From CBDATA01 sp965215615 (GTDB lineage Bacteria > Acidobacteriota > Vicinamibacteria > Marinacidobacterales > Marinacidobacteraceae): a stretch of 64,000 bases of DNA. This document shows, piece after piece, positions 16,200 to 24,894 of the stretch. The DNA is taken from contig OZ244068.1 in assembly GCA_965215615.1 (NCBI GenBank), forward strand, positions 2,480,001-2,544,000, written 5' to 3'. The notes below the pieces were generated by a model. It did no database searches. It saw only the letters and a program-made list of their open reading frames with translations, and was not told where the DNA came from. The position numbers and the translations under genes were made by a program. Position 1 is the first letter of the stretch. Every line of letters begins with the position of its first letter.

Positions 16200-16237
16200 T
16201 GTGCAATCCCCTTCTCTTCCGTTCTTCAAGGAGCCCT

Positions 16238-17038
16238 TTCCATGATTCGTTCTCTCCCCCGCGTGGCGCTCGCCACCTTCGCGATCTGTATGTCGGCCGG
16301 GCTCGCCCTGGCCCAGGGCAGCGCGCTCGGCACCATCCACTTTCCGAACTCAGGCAACGAAGCCGCCCAGAAGGACTTTCTCGACGGAGTGCGCCTGCTC
16401 CACAGCTTCGAGTGGGAGGATGCCGCCGAAGCCTTCCAGCGCGCCCAGGCCGCCGACCCGGACTTCGCGCTCGCCTACTGGGGTGAGGCGCTGAGCCACA
16501 CCGGCGGACACCACTATCCCCCGGGACAGGACATGTCCGAGGCGCGTGACGCGCTCCGCAAGCTGGGGCGGACCCGGGCGGAGAGGCTCGAAAAAGCGCC
16601 CACCGACCGCGAGAAGCGCTACCTCGATTCGATCCACATCCTCTACGGCCCCGGAGATCTGAAGGAGCGCTCCGAGGCCTACGAACAGGCGCTCGCCGAA
16701 CTCTCGGCGCTCTATCCCGACGATCTCGAAGCGGCCGCCTTCCACTCGCTCGCGCTGATGCGGACCCGGGTGCGAGGCGAGGAGAGCCGCCGCGTGGACA
16801 TGCAGGCCGGCGCGATCGCGCAGCGGGTGTTCCGCGAGAACCCGGACCATCCGGGCGCAGCGCACTACGTGATCCACGCCTACGACGATCCGGTGCACGC
16901 GCCGGTCGCGCTCTACGCCGCCGAAAAGTACGCGGACATCGCTCCGGCGGCGGTCCACGCCCTCCACATGCCCTCCCACATCTTCTTGCAGCACGGGATG
17001 TGGGACCAGGTCCGCGAGCTCAACCACCGCTCCTACCA
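16238..17038 (+). repeat. Right copy of the 801-bp direct repeat
   Basis: Matches 13677-14477 with about three base differences. Here the sequence continues into the complete TPR gene, so this copy joins the intact right half of the gene. Confidence 0.85.
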
Positions 17039-17900
17039 AGCCTCGATCGACCGGGCAGAGCGGAAGGGCCTCCCTCCGGCGCGCTACTCGTACCACGCCC
17101 TCTACTGGCTGCTCTATGCGTATTTGCAGGAAGGCCGCTACGACGAAGGAGCCCAGGTTCTGGCCGACTTCCGAAAGCTGACCGAACAGGACGAGGTCAC
17201 CGGCGGCATGAAGGAGACCCTGATGCGGATGGAGGCGCTGAACACCGTCGAAACCCGCAACTGGAAGCCGGCCCCGGTCGAAGAGATCATCGCCCAGATC
17301 GATGCCGAAGAGCCGGAGATCGGCCACCGCACCGCGGGAGCGGTCCTCTACGCCCGGGGCGCGAGCGCCGCCGGAACCGGAGACACCGCCACTGCGCGGA
17401 GAGCAAGGGAAGGCCTGATGCAGATCCACGACATGCTCGCGAACTCGGAGAACCCCCGGGGCGCCGAGCAGGCGCTCGCGATGGCGCACCAGATGGCGGG
17501 CCGCGTGGCCCAGGCCGAAGGCGACACCGAGGCTGCCCTCGCGGCGTTCCGGGAAGCCGTCGAGGTGGCGGAGGGCATGGAGCCGCCGTCCGGGCCGCCA
17601 GGGGAATCCCCGATCGACGCACCGATCCAGCCGCCCCACGAGCTCCTCGGGGAGCTGCTGCTCGCTTCGGGCGATGCCGAGGCGGCTCTCGAAACCTTCG
17701 AGGTTTCGTTGATGCGGACGGCCGGACGCGCCCGTTCGCTCCACGGCGCGGCGCAGGCGGCGAGCGAGCTCGGCGAAGAGGAGATGGCCGGCCGCTACTA
17801 CCGCAAGCTCCTCGATACCCCGGAGCGCGGCCCCGATCTTCCCGGGCTGGCCGATGCGCTCAGCGCGGTGGGCGACCAGGCAACCGACCAGCAGCAGTAA
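16242..17900 (+). CDS. Secreted tetratricopeptide-repeat protein (full length)
   Basis: A 552-residue protein with a signal peptide (cleavage near ALA-QG at residue 24). Helical pairs of TPR type run through the protein: SFEWEDAAEAFQRAQAADPDFALAYWGEAL near 50-80, then YEQALAELSALYPDDLEAAAFHSLAL, a conserved ENPDHPGAAHYVIHAYDDP segment and HALHMPSHIFLQHGMW. Proteins of this type are frequent in Acidobacteriota and related groups as putative periplasmic scaffolds. It has its own putative promoter in the unique segment behind the methyltransferase gene. A hairpin follows the stop. Function unknown. Confidence 0.85.
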   Translation: MIRSLPRVALATFAICMSAGLALAQGSALGTIHFPNSGNEAAQKDFLDGVRLLHSFEWEDAAEAFQRAQAADPDFALAYWGEALSHTGGHHYPPGQDMSEARDALRKLGRTRAERLEKAPTDREKRYLDSIHILYGPGDLKERSEAYEQALAELSALYPDDLEAAAFHSLALMRTRVRGEESRRVDMQAGAIAQRVFRENPDHPGAAHYVIHAYDDPVHAPVALYAAEKYADIAPAAVHALHMPSHIFLQHGMWDQVRELNHRSYQASIDRAERKGLPPARYSYHALYWLLYAYLQEGRYDEGAQVLADFRKLTEQDEVTGGMKETLMRMEALNTVETRNWKPAPVEEIIAQIDAEEPEIGHRTAGAVLYARGASAAGTGDTATARRAREGLMQIHDMLANSENPRGAEQALAMAHQMAGRVAQAEGDTEAALAAFREAVEVAEGMEPPSGPPGESPIDAPIQPPHELLGELLLASGDAEAALETFEVSLMRTAGRARSLHGAAQAASELGEEEMAGRYYRKLLDTPERGPDLPGLADALSAVGDQATDQQQ

Positions 17901-17910
17901 CGGCATCCGT

Positions 17911-17938
17911 GGCCGGGGCGCTTTCGGGCGCTCCGGCC
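17911..17938. terminator. Possible bidirectional hairpin between convergent genes
   Basis: GGCCGGGGCGC and GCGCTCCGGCC form an 11-pair stem (one G-U) with a 6-base loop, between the stops of the convergent TPR and metallopeptidase genes. No T-run follows on either strand, so intrinsic termination is doubtful. Confidence 0.35.
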
Positions 17939-17945
17939 GGCCGGA

Positions 17946-18638
17946 TCACTCGTCCCCGCCGCCCAGCACGCCGAGCCGCAGCAGGTAATAGACGAGCGTC
18001 AGCACGCCGGTCAGCGCCGCCGCCACATAGGTCATCGCCGCCGCGCTCAGCACCCGGCTGACTCCCGGCCGTTCGTCGGGGGTGACGATCCCGGTTTCCC
18101 AGACGAGCTGCTTCGCCCGTTTCGACGCATTCAGCTCCACCGGCAGGGTGACCAACTGGAAGAGCACCACCAGCGCGAAGAGCGCGACTCCGACCTCCAC
18201 CAGGCTGACCGTGCTGAACAGGAAGCCGCCCATGATGATGATCCAGGAAGCGCTCGACGCGAACCCGGCCGCCGGCGCGAGCGACTGGCGGAACATCAGC
18301 GGCTGGTAGCCGGAAGCGTGCTGCATGGCGTGTCCCACCTCGTGCGCGGCCACCGCCACCGCTCCGACGGTTCGCCCGCGATACACCTCGGGAGAAAGCC
18401 GCAGCACCCGGACCCGCGGGTCGTAATGGTCGGAGAGCTCCCCCGGGTGCTCTTCCACCGGGATCCGGATCCCGAGCCGCGAGAGCAGGGCCTCAGCGGT
18501 TTCCCGGCCGCTCCGGCCGCTCGCGACCGGAACCTGGTTGTAGCGCCTGAAGGTGCGCTTGACCTTGATGGTCGCCCAGATGGTGATCGCGAGTCCGGGC
18601 GCGAGGATGATGAAGTAGAGAGGGTCGAAGAAAAACAT
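17946..18638 (-). CDS. Zinc metallopeptidase, YugP family
   Basis: A membrane-bound protein of 230 residues. I chose the Met at 18638 (MFFFDPLYFIILAPGLAI) because it begins a clear transmembrane segment; a longer frame upstream has no support. The zinc site is in AVAAHEVGHAMQHASGY (HExxH), and several hydrophobic helices follow. ELNASKRAKQLV near the C-terminal third is characteristic of the YugP/DUF2268-like zinc peptidase family. Substrate unknown; it is divergently arranged with the binding-protein gene at 18661. Confidence 0.85.
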   Translation of the reverse strand: MFFFDPLYFIILAPGLAITIWATIKVKRTFRRYNQVPVASGRSGRETAEALLSRLGIRIPVEEHPGELSDHYDPRVRVLRLSPEVYRGRTVGAVAVAAHEVGHAMQHASGYQPLMFRQSLAPAAGFASSASWIIIMGGFLFSTVSLVEVGVALFALVVLFQLVTLPVELNASKRAKQLVWETGIVTPDERPGVSRVLSAAAMTYVAAALTGVLTLVYYLLRLGVLGGGDE

Positions 18639-18660
18639 GGCTTCTCCGGGAGGATACAAA

Positions 18661-19464
18661 ATGCCGGGCGTGCGCGTCCCCGTCGCGATCTTCGTCGCCC
18701 TGCTCGCCTCCCGGATCGAGGCCGGGGAGCCCGGGCGGATCATCAGCCTCGACTACTGCTCGGACCAGTTCGTCCTCAAGCTGGTGGATCGCGAGCGGAT
18801 CCTCGCCGTGTCTCCTGATGCCAGGAAGAGCTTCTCGTTCATGCGCGATGCCGCGGAGGGGATCCGGCAGGTCCGTCCGCGCGCCGAAGAGGTGCTGCCG
18901 CTCGACCCCGATCTCGTGGTCCGTTCCTACGCCGGGGGGCCGAAGATGCGGCCGTTTCTCGAGCGGGCCGGCGTTCCGGTCGTGGAAGTGGGGTTCGCTT
19001 CGAATCTCGAAGAAGGGAAGCAGGTGCTGCTGGACATGGCGGCGGCTCTCGGCGAGCCGGAGCGGGGCGCGGAACTGGTCCGGGAGATGGAGGCCCGGGA
19101 AGCGGCGCTCCCCGAACGCTCGGGCGAGGAAACGATGCTCTACCTGACCGCGTCCGGCTACACCACCGGGCCGGGTTCCCTGGCCGACGAGATGATGCGG
19201 CTGGCCGGATTCCGGAACTTCCACGAAAAACCCGGCTGGCATCCCCTGCCGCTCGAACGGCTCGCGTACGAGAAGCCGGATCAGGTCGCGGCCGGGTTCG
19301 CCGATCGCGATCCGGGCCGGATGGAACCATGGGGTGCCGGGAGGCACCCGGTGGCCCGAAAGCAGTTGCGGGGCGTTCCCACGACTCCCCTCTCCGGGGC
19401 CTGGACCGCCTGCGGAAGCTGGTTCCTGCTGCATGCCATCGAGGCGCTGGCGGCGGCGGAATGA
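18661..19464 (+). CDS. ABC transporter substrate-binding protein (BtuF/heme/siderophore type)
   Basis: A protein of 267 residues with a signal peptide (MPGVRVPVAIFVALLASRIEA). IISLDYCSDQFVLKLVDRERILAVSP, then LDPDLVVRSYAGG and VPVVEVGFASNLEEG, are the two-lobe signatures of periplasmic binding proteins of the B12/iron-chelate class. The ATG at 18661 is preferred over an upstream Met that would precede the signal peptide. It overlaps the permease gene by 4 bases, forming a transport operon. The ligand (cobalamin, heme or siderophore) cannot be resolved. Confidence 0.85.
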   Translation: MPGVRVPVAIFVALLASRIEAGEPGRIISLDYCSDQFVLKLVDRERILAVSPDARKSFSFMRDAAEGIRQVRPRAEEVLPLDPDLVVRSYAGGPKMRPFLERAGVPVVEVGFASNLEEGKQVLLDMAAALGEPERGAELVREMEAREAALPERSGEETMLYLTASGYTTGPGSLADEMMRLAGFRNFHEKPGWHPLPLERLAYEKPDQVAAGFADRDPGRMEPWGAGRHPVARKQLRGVPTTPLSGAWTACGSWFLLHAIEALAAAE

Positions 19465-20453
19465 ACGACCGCCGGCTCCTGTTCCTGCTCGCCGGAGCGG
19501 GAGTGCTCGGCCTCTTCGCGGCCTGCCTGCTCGGGACCACCCCGCTCACTCCCGGCGAGGTGGCCGCGGCGCTCATCGGCGGTGGCAGTCCCGGTGACCG
19601 GATCGTGGTGCAGGAAATCCGCCTGCCGCGGGCGCTCGCCGCCTTTTCGGTGGGGGCGGCTCTCGGCGTGAGCGGCGCAGCGCTCCAGGGTCTCTTCCGG
19701 AACCCGCTCGCCGAGCCGGGAATCCTCGGTGTCTCGGCGAGCGCCGCCCTCGGAGCGACGGTGGTCATCTACTACGGACTCGCGAGCGCCTGGATCTGGG
19801 CGATTCCGACGGCCGCGGTGACCGGTGCGCTCGCTGCGACCGCGTTGCTCGCTTTCGCGGCGCTCCGGATCCGGTCGGTGGTCACCCTGATCCTGATCGG
19901 GGTGGGCCTTTCGAGCCTCGCCGGGGCGGTCATGTCGCTCGTGGTGAACCTCGCTCCCAACCCCTTTTCGCTCGCCGAGATGATCAACTGGACCCTCGGC
20001 TCGGTCGCGAACCGCAGCTACGACGACCTGCTCCTCGCCGTGCCGCTGATGGCGCTCGGGGTGATCCTCCTGTTTCGCTCCCGGCGCGGGCTCTCGGTCC
20101 TGACCCTCGGAGAGGAAGCAGCGAGCGGCGTGGGGCTCGATCTCGCCCGCCATCGCGGCATCGTGGTGGCGGGGGCCGGGCTCGCCGCCGGCGCGGCTGT
20201 TTCGCTCGCCGGGGTGATCGGCTTCGTCGGCGTCGTCGCCCCCCACATCGTCCGCCCCTTCGTCGGGCACGACCCGGCCCGAAGCCTCGCCCCCGCCGGA
20301 CTGCTCGCCGGGACGGCGCTCGTCTTCGCGGACATCGGTGTCCGCATGATCCCGACTCCGTTCGAGCTGAACCTCGGGGTGGCGGCAGCGCTCATCGGGG
20401 CACCGGCCTTCATCTGGATCGCCATCCGCCGACGGGCGTGGGGACATACCTGA
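19461..20453 (+). CDS. FecCD/BtuC-family ABC transporter permease
   Basis: A 330-residue integral membrane permease with about ten helices. RLPRALAAFSVGAALGVSGAALQGLFRNPLAEPGILGVSASAALG is the family hallmark (quoted in parts: RLPRALAAF, GVSGAALQGLFRNPL, EPGILGVS), and GVIGFVGVVAPHIVR near the C-terminus is the coupling region. It pairs with the binding protein upstream. The next gene is not the ATP-binding subunit, so the ATPase must be supplied from elsewhere in the genome or shared. Confidence 0.9.
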   Translation: MNDRRLLFLLAGAGVLGLFAACLLGTTPLTPGEVAAALIGGGSPGDRIVVQEIRLPRALAAFSVGAALGVSGAALQGLFRNPLAEPGILGVSASAALGATVVIYYGLASAWIWAIPTAAVTGALAATALLAFAALRIRSVVTLILIGVGLSSLAGAVMSLVVNLAPNPFSLAEMINWTLGSVANRSYDDLLLAVPLMALGVILLFRSRRGLSVLTLGEEAASGVGLDLARHRGIVVAGAGLAAGAAVSLAGVIGFVGVVAPHIVRPFVGHDPARSLAPAGLLAGTALVFADIGVRMIPTPFELNLGVAAALIGAPAFIWIAIRRRAWGHT

Positions 20454-21691
20454 TGGTGAGCGGAATCGCTGCCGGACGCCTCAAGGCTTCGCTCGAACGG
20501 CTCGCCGAATTCGGCCGCCATCCGGAGGGTGGCGCGCGGCGCATCGCGTTCAGCCGGGAGGAACTCGCGGCGAGGCAGTGGCTCGCCGGCGAAATGCGGG
20601 GAGCGGGGCTCGAAGTCCGGACCGATGCCGCCGGGAACCTCTTCGGGAGGCGCGCCGGCAAGGAGGACCTGCCGGTGATCCTCTTCGGATCGCACCTCGA
20701 CACCGTCCCGCAGGGCGGACACTACGACGGAACGCTCGGCGTGCTCGGGGCTCTCGAAGTCCTGCGCGCCTTGGGAGAGCAGCGCGTCGAGACCCGTCAC
20801 CCGCTGGAGCTGGTCGTCTGGTGCGACGAGGAAGGGGCCCATTTCGGAAACGGGCTGTTCGGGAGCCGGGCCGCCACCTCGGGAGTCTCCGAAGAGGAAC
20901 TCCACCGCACCGACGGGGAGGGCCGCAGCCTCCACGACTGGATGGTTCGCTACGCGCTCGAACCGGATGCGCTCGAGCAGGCGGCGCTCGACCCGCAAGG
21001 CATCCACGCGGCTCTCGAACTCCACATCGAACAGGGCGGCGTGCTGGAGAAAGCTGGCTGCCGGATCGGGGTAGTCGAGGGCATCGTCGGGATCCACCGG
21101 TTCGAGGCGCGGATCGACGGTTTCCAGAACCACGCCGGGACCACGCCGATGGACGAGCGGCGGGACGCGATGCTCGCGGCCGCCCGGCTGATCGTCGCGA
21201 CGCACGAGGAGATTCGCGCCCCGAGAGGCGGCCAGGTGGGGAACGTCGGCCAGCTCGCGGTGACCCCCGATGCCGCGAACGTGGTTCCCGGACGGGTGCG
21301 CTTTCCGATCGAACTGCGGGATCTCGACGACCAGGTGGTGGACCGGCTGATCGCCCGGATCGAGGAACGGGCCCGAAGGCTCGACCGGGCCTCCGGGTGC
21401 CGGACGACGATCCGGAGGGCTCTCCGCGAACCGGCGGCGACGATGGACCCGGGGCTCCGGGAGATGATCGCCCGGGTGGCGCGGGAAGCCGGCCACGAGC
21501 CGATGGCGCTGCCGAGCCGGGCCGGACACGACTCCCAGAACCTGGCCCGGCACGGAATCCCGACCGCGATGGTCTTCGTGCCGAGCCGGGGCGGGATCAG
21601 CCACTCCCCACGCGAATGGACCAGCCCCGAGGACTGCGCCGCCGGCGTGGAGCTTCTGCGGCGAGTGGTCCTCGCGGTGGATGCGGAGTAG
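20453..21691 (+). CDS. Zn-dependent amidohydrolase, allantoate amidohydrolase/N-carbamoyl-amino-acid hydrolase family (M20)
   Basis: A protein of 412 residues that overlaps the permease stop (TGATG). M20-type metal ligands are visible in LFGSHLDTVPQGGHYDG and in WCDEEGAHFGNGLFGSRA; LHIEQGGVLEKAG and SRAGHDSQNLAR complete the signature of the AllC/HyuC (ureidoglycolate, allantoate, carbamoyl amino acid) group. The dimerisation/lid domain is around residues 210-320 (QNHAGTTPMDERRDAM). Coupling to a transport operon suggests use of an imported N-carbamoyl or ureido compound, an inference. An ATG 15 bases upstream is a possible alternative start. Confidence 0.85.
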   Translation: MVSGIAAGRLKASLERLAEFGRHPEGGARRIAFSREELAARQWLAGEMRGAGLEVRTDAAGNLFGRRAGKEDLPVILFGSHLDTVPQGGHYDGTLGVLGALEVLRALGEQRVETRHPLELVVWCDEEGAHFGNGLFGSRAATSGVSEEELHRTDGEGRSLHDWMVRYALEPDALEQAALDPQGIHAALELHIEQGGVLEKAGCRIGVVEGIVGIHRFEARIDGFQNHAGTTPMDERRDAMLAAARLIVATHEEIRAPRGGQVGNVGQLAVTPDAANVVPGRVRFPIELRDLDDQVVDRLIARIEERARRLDRASGCRTTIRRALREPAATMDPGLREMIARVAREAGHEPMALPSRAGHDSQNLARHGIPTAMVFVPSRGGISHSPREWTSPEDCAAGVELLRRVVLAVDAE

Positions 21692-21696
21692 CCGCG

Positions 21697-21870
21697 CTAC
21701 CCGGAACGCCGCCGCCCGGCCAACCGGCGAACCGCGCGAATCTCCTCGATCTCTTCCTCCGCCGTGCCACGTAGCCGCGGGTAGCCGCGGCGGCGATTCC
21801 GCACGCAGGCGAGCCAGAACCTCGAGCATGCGCAGACGCTCTTTTTCGGAGAGCGGGACCGTAGCGGATT
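21697..21870 (-). pseudogene. Remnant of a small antitoxin-like gene, broken by a 10-bp tandem duplication
   Basis: On the minus strand the reading ATVPLSEKERLRMLEVLARL, then AESPPR, changes frame at an exact 10-base tandem repeat (21771-21780 and 21781-21790). Removing one copy gives a continuous C-terminus (LRGTAEEEIEEIRAVRRLAG, stop at 21697-21699). The charged helical make-up resembles small VapB-type antitoxins, but no initiator codon is clear at the 5' side because it runs into the cupin gene stop. Low-certainty assignment; the frameshift cause is directly visible. Confidence 0.45.
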
Positions 21871-22241
21871 CAATTCTTCAGTTCGACGACCATCACCTCG
21901 ATCGGCTCGTCCCCGCGGTTCACGTCCCCGTGCAACTCACCCGGCGGATCCGGCCCGAGCCAGTAGGCGCTCCCGGTCTCCCAATGCATGGGTTTCTCTT
22001 CACCCTCCTCGGTGACCACGTGGAGCGTGCCCCCGCGAAGCGCCACGATGGCCCGTCCGAAATCGTGACGGTGCATGGAAAGCGGCTGGTTGGGGACGAT
22101 GATCGTCTTCCAGACCTTGAGGTGTTCGTTCTCGAACTGGGGGATGCGGCGGCTCTTTTCTTCCTGACCACCGCTGTACGCGGTTCCGGCCACGAAGCCG
22201 ACCAGCAGGCAGACGGCGAGGGGAGCGACAAGTCGGATCAT
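21870..22241 (-). CDS. Secreted cupin-like protein
   Basis: A 123-residue protein with a signal peptide (MIRLVAPLAVCLLVGFVAG). The mature part has a single cupin-like barrel: WKTIIVPNQPLSMHRHDFGRAIVAL and GELHGDVNRGDEPIEVMVVEL. HRHDFGRAIVALRGG gives a metal-binding His pair typical of cupins. The size is that of a single-domain cupin. Substrate unknown. It is divergent from the FAH-family gene (38-base gap). Confidence 0.75.
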   Translation of the reverse strand: MIRLVAPLAVCLLVGFVAGTAYSGGQEEKSRRIPQFENEHLKVWKTIIVPNQPLSMHRHDFGRAIVALRGGTLHVVTEEGEEKPMHWETGSAYWLGPDPPGELHGDVNRGDEPIEVMVVELKN

Positions 22242-22279
22242 GGAACTTCCTCCGAGGGGGCTCGCGTAGGCTATCCGGA

Positions 22280-23323
22280 ATGACCCGTCTCGCCCTTTCG
22301 GGATTGCTGCTGGCCGGGTGCCTCGGCAACCCTCCCGAGGTCGTGGTGCCCGACGCTGCGGACACTCCGTACCAGCTCGCGACCTATCGGGCTTCCGATG
22401 CCGGAGACGGATCGCCCCGAGCCGCGATCGTGATCGGGGGAGACATCCTCGATCTGCTGGCGGCAGACGCGCTTTTCGTCAGCGAGACCGGAGCGGAAAG
22501 CGGCGGTTTCGCAGCCGGCCTGATCGGGATCCTCGAACAGGGCGACCCCGCGGTGCGCCGGCTCAACCAGATCGCGAACCACTTCGGCGAGCGGGCCGCC
22601 GGCCTTCGTTTCCGGGTGGAGCCGCACCGGCTGGCCGCCCCGCTCCGGTACCCGGCCCACCTGATCGCGGTGGCGGCGAACTACCGCTCGCACGCCGCCG
22701 AAATGGATGTGGAGCAGCCGGTGGACCCCGACCGCGATGCGCCCTACCTCTTCTTCAAGTCGCCCCGCTCCGGGATCATCGGCCCCGGAGAGGAATACCG
22801 GATTCCGCCGGGCAGGGAAAACATCGACTGGGAAGGCGAGCTGGGCGTGGTGATCGGGAAGTCGGCGCGCCATGTGACCCCGGAAGACGCGCTCGACCAC
22901 GTCTTCGGATACACCGTGGTTTTCGACGTGAGCGACCGCGGTGGCCGCTTCCGGCAAAACCCCATGCTTCCGGGGCCCGACTGGTTCTCGGGCAAGGGCG
23001 GCGACCGGGCAGCCCCGATGGGCCCGGTGGTGACTCCCGCCGCCTTCCTTCCCGACCCGCAGGCACTCCGGATCGTGACCCGCGTGGACGACCGGGTGGT
23101 CCAGGACGGACACACCTCCGCCATGATCCACAGCGTCCGGCATCTGGTGGCCTACGCCAGCTCCATCCTGACGCTGCATCCGGGGGACGTGATCGCAACC
23201 GGAACCCCCGAGGGAGTGGGGACCGCGCGGAACCCCCCCGAATACCTCCGTCCGGGGCAGACCGTCCACATCGAGATCGAGGGCATCGGAACCCTTTCGA
23301 CCCCGATCGGGCGGGAACCCTAG
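22280..23323 (+). CDS. Fumarylacetoacetate hydrolase family protein with lipoprotein signal
   Basis: A 347-residue protein with the FAH fold: ENIDWEGELGVVIGK (metal-binding E-x-E), YTVVFDVSDRGGR, the conserved lysine-containing KGGDRAAPMGPVV, and VIATGTPEGVG. Unusually for this family, which is normally cytosolic, the N-terminus is a lipoprotein signal (LALSGLLLAGCLGNPP, Cys at about residue 14), so it would be exported and lipidated. The stop overlaps the 3' end of the convergent CRTAC1 gene. The family includes hydrolases and decarboxylases of 2-keto/acylpyruvate compounds; substrate unknown. Confidence 0.85.
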   Translation: MTRLALSGLLLAGCLGNPPEVVVPDAADTPYQLATYRASDAGDGSPRAAIVIGGDILDLLAADALFVSETGAESGGFAAGLIGILEQGDPAVRRLNQIANHFGERAAGLRFRVEPHRLAAPLRYPAHLIAVAANYRSHAAEMDVEQPVDPDRDAPYLFFKSPRSGIIGPGEEYRIPPGRENIDWEGELGVVIGKSARHVTPEDALDHVFGYTVVFDVSDRGGRFRQNPMLPGPDWFSGKGGDRAAPMGPVVTPAAFLPDPQALRIVTRVDDRVVQDGHTSAMIHSVRHLVAYASSILTLHPGDVIATGTPEGVGTARNPPEYLRPGQTVHIEIEGIGTLSTPIGREP

Positions 23324-24894
23324 CGGGAGCGGAGCAGCCGGACCCGGGTCCCCGGAGTCGGTGCCGGGAACTCCTCTTCCGAGCCATCCGGCCAGCGCAC
23401 CCGCACCCCGGTCGGAACCCGGCCGGGAGGAAGCCCGAAGTGCGCCACCGGCTCGCTGCTCGTCAGGTAGCCGGACTCCGGATGGACCGCCCGAACGAGA
23501 TTCCGGTCGCCGAATTCCAGGGTCACGACCGCCCCGTGGCTCGGGCGCGAGAACTCACGTGGTTCGAGAATCACGAAACCCCCGACCTTTTCCGAGCGGT
23601 TTTCGAAAAGACGCGCCGGCTCGCTCACCGCGGTCACCACCAGGTCCAGATCGCCGTCGCCGTCCCAGTCCCCGGTGGCGAGCCCGCGGCCGACGATGGT
23701 CCGTTCGGTGAAATCGCCAACCCCGGCGGGCGCGAACCGGCCGTTCCCATCCGCGAGGAACGCCTGGGCCGGCTCCCGGTAGTTTGCGAGATCCGCTTCC
23801 ACCGGCGCGCCGGAGGCCCGGGCGACCGCTCCATTCACCACCAACAGGTCGGCATCGCCGTCGTGTTCGAGGTCGAAGAAAGCGGTCCCGAACCCGGTCC
23901 AGGGAAGGCTCGGAACCCCGAGTCCGATCGCGACGGTGTCATCCACGAAGACGTTCCCCTGGTTGCGGTAGAGGGTGTTGGTCTGGGACCGGAGGTGGGT
24001 CATGAAGAGATCCAGGTCGGCATCCTGGTCGAAATCGCCGAGCACGACACCCATGCTGGCTTCGGCGCGGCCCTGGCCGTTCAGCGCGACCCCCATGAGC
24101 AGGGCGCTGTCCTCGAATCCGCCGTCCGGGAGTTGCTCCCAGAGCAGGTTGGGCTCTCCGTCGTTCGCAACGAAGAAATCGGGACGGCCGTCCCCGGTGA
24201 AGTCGTGGCAGAGCACCCCGAGCGCCGGGAGCCTCCGGGCGAGGATTCCGACCTCGGCGGAGACATCCTCGAATACGCCGTTTCCGAGGTTCCGGTAGAG
24301 CGAATCCTGCTCGTAGGGCAGGCTCGCCGGCTCGCAGAAATCCGGCTCGCCGGATGCCGAGACGCATCCCCGGCCCGGGTCGTCCACCACGTACCCGCCC
24401 ACATAGAGATCGAGATCGGAATCGCCGTCGTAATCGCAGAAGGCGGCGGAAGTCGAGAAGCGGCCGCCGGCGGGAAAGGCGGCGCGTGCGTACCGGCCGT
24501 CCTCCCCGAGGTAGAGCGCATCCGCGCCCAGATTCGAGAGGAAGACATCCAGATCGCCATCGCCGTCCACATCCCCCACCGCGACCCCGAGGCCGTAGGC
24601 ATCGTCCCCGAGCCCGCTCTCGTCGGTGCGGTCGCGAAAGCTCCCGTCCCCGTTCCCGAAGTAGAGCCGGTTTCTCCGGTCAGCGGACTGGATCAGATAG
24701 AGGTCGAGCGCCCCGTCGCCGTCCGCGTCGAAGAGCGCCGCGCCGCCCCCCATGATCGCGGGCAGCGGAAAGCCGTCGAGTCGGCCCGGATCGTGGACGA
24801 AATCCACGCCGGCATCCCGGGTCACCTCGACCAGCTCCGGCTGCGCGAACGCGAGAGGCGCGAAGAAGAGCAGGGCGGCCAGCACCAGCCGCAC
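23320..24894 (-). CDS. CRTAC1-family protein with FG-GAP/VCBS repeats and ASPIC/UnbV domain
   Basis: A 524-residue secreted protein: signal peptide MRLVLAALLFFAPLAFA, then repeated calcium-binding propeller blades of DxDGDGxxD type (LFDADGDGALDLYL, VGDVDGDGDLDVFLSN, DYDGDSDLDLYVGG, DFDQDADLDLFM, DWDGDGDLDLVV) and a C-terminal ASPIC/UnbV segment (VRWPDGSEEEFPAP). Such proteins are common and multi-copy in Acidobacteriota and Bacteroidota, usually of unknown role in the envelope. Nine or more repeats are visible. The start of the next gene on the strand follows directly at 24895 in the same orientation, suggesting co-expression. Confidence 0.85.
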   Translation of the reverse strand: MRLVLAALLFFAPLAFAQPELVEVTRDAGVDFVHDPGRLDGFPLPAIMGGGAALFDADGDGALDLYLIQSADRRNRLYFGNGDGSFRDRTDESGLGDDAYGLGVAVGDVDGDGDLDVFLSNLGADALYLGEDGRYARAAFPAGGRFSTSAAFCDYDGDSDLDLYVGGYVVDDPGRGCVSASGEPDFCEPASLPYEQDSLYRNLGNGVFEDVSAEVGILARRLPALGVLCHDFTGDGRPDFFVANDGEPNLLWEQLPDGGFEDSALLMGVALNGQGRAEASMGVVLGDFDQDADLDLFMTHLRSQTNTLYRNQGNVFVDDTVAIGLGVPSLPWTGFGTAFFDLEHDGDADLLVVNGAVARASGAPVEADLANYREPAQAFLADGNGRFAPAGVGDFTERTIVGRGLATGDWDGDGDLDLVVTAVSEPARLFENRSEKVGGFVILEPREFSRPSHGAVVTLEFGDRNLVRAVHPESGYLTSSEPVAHFGLPPGRVPTGVRVRWPDGSEEEFPAPTPGTRVRLLRSR

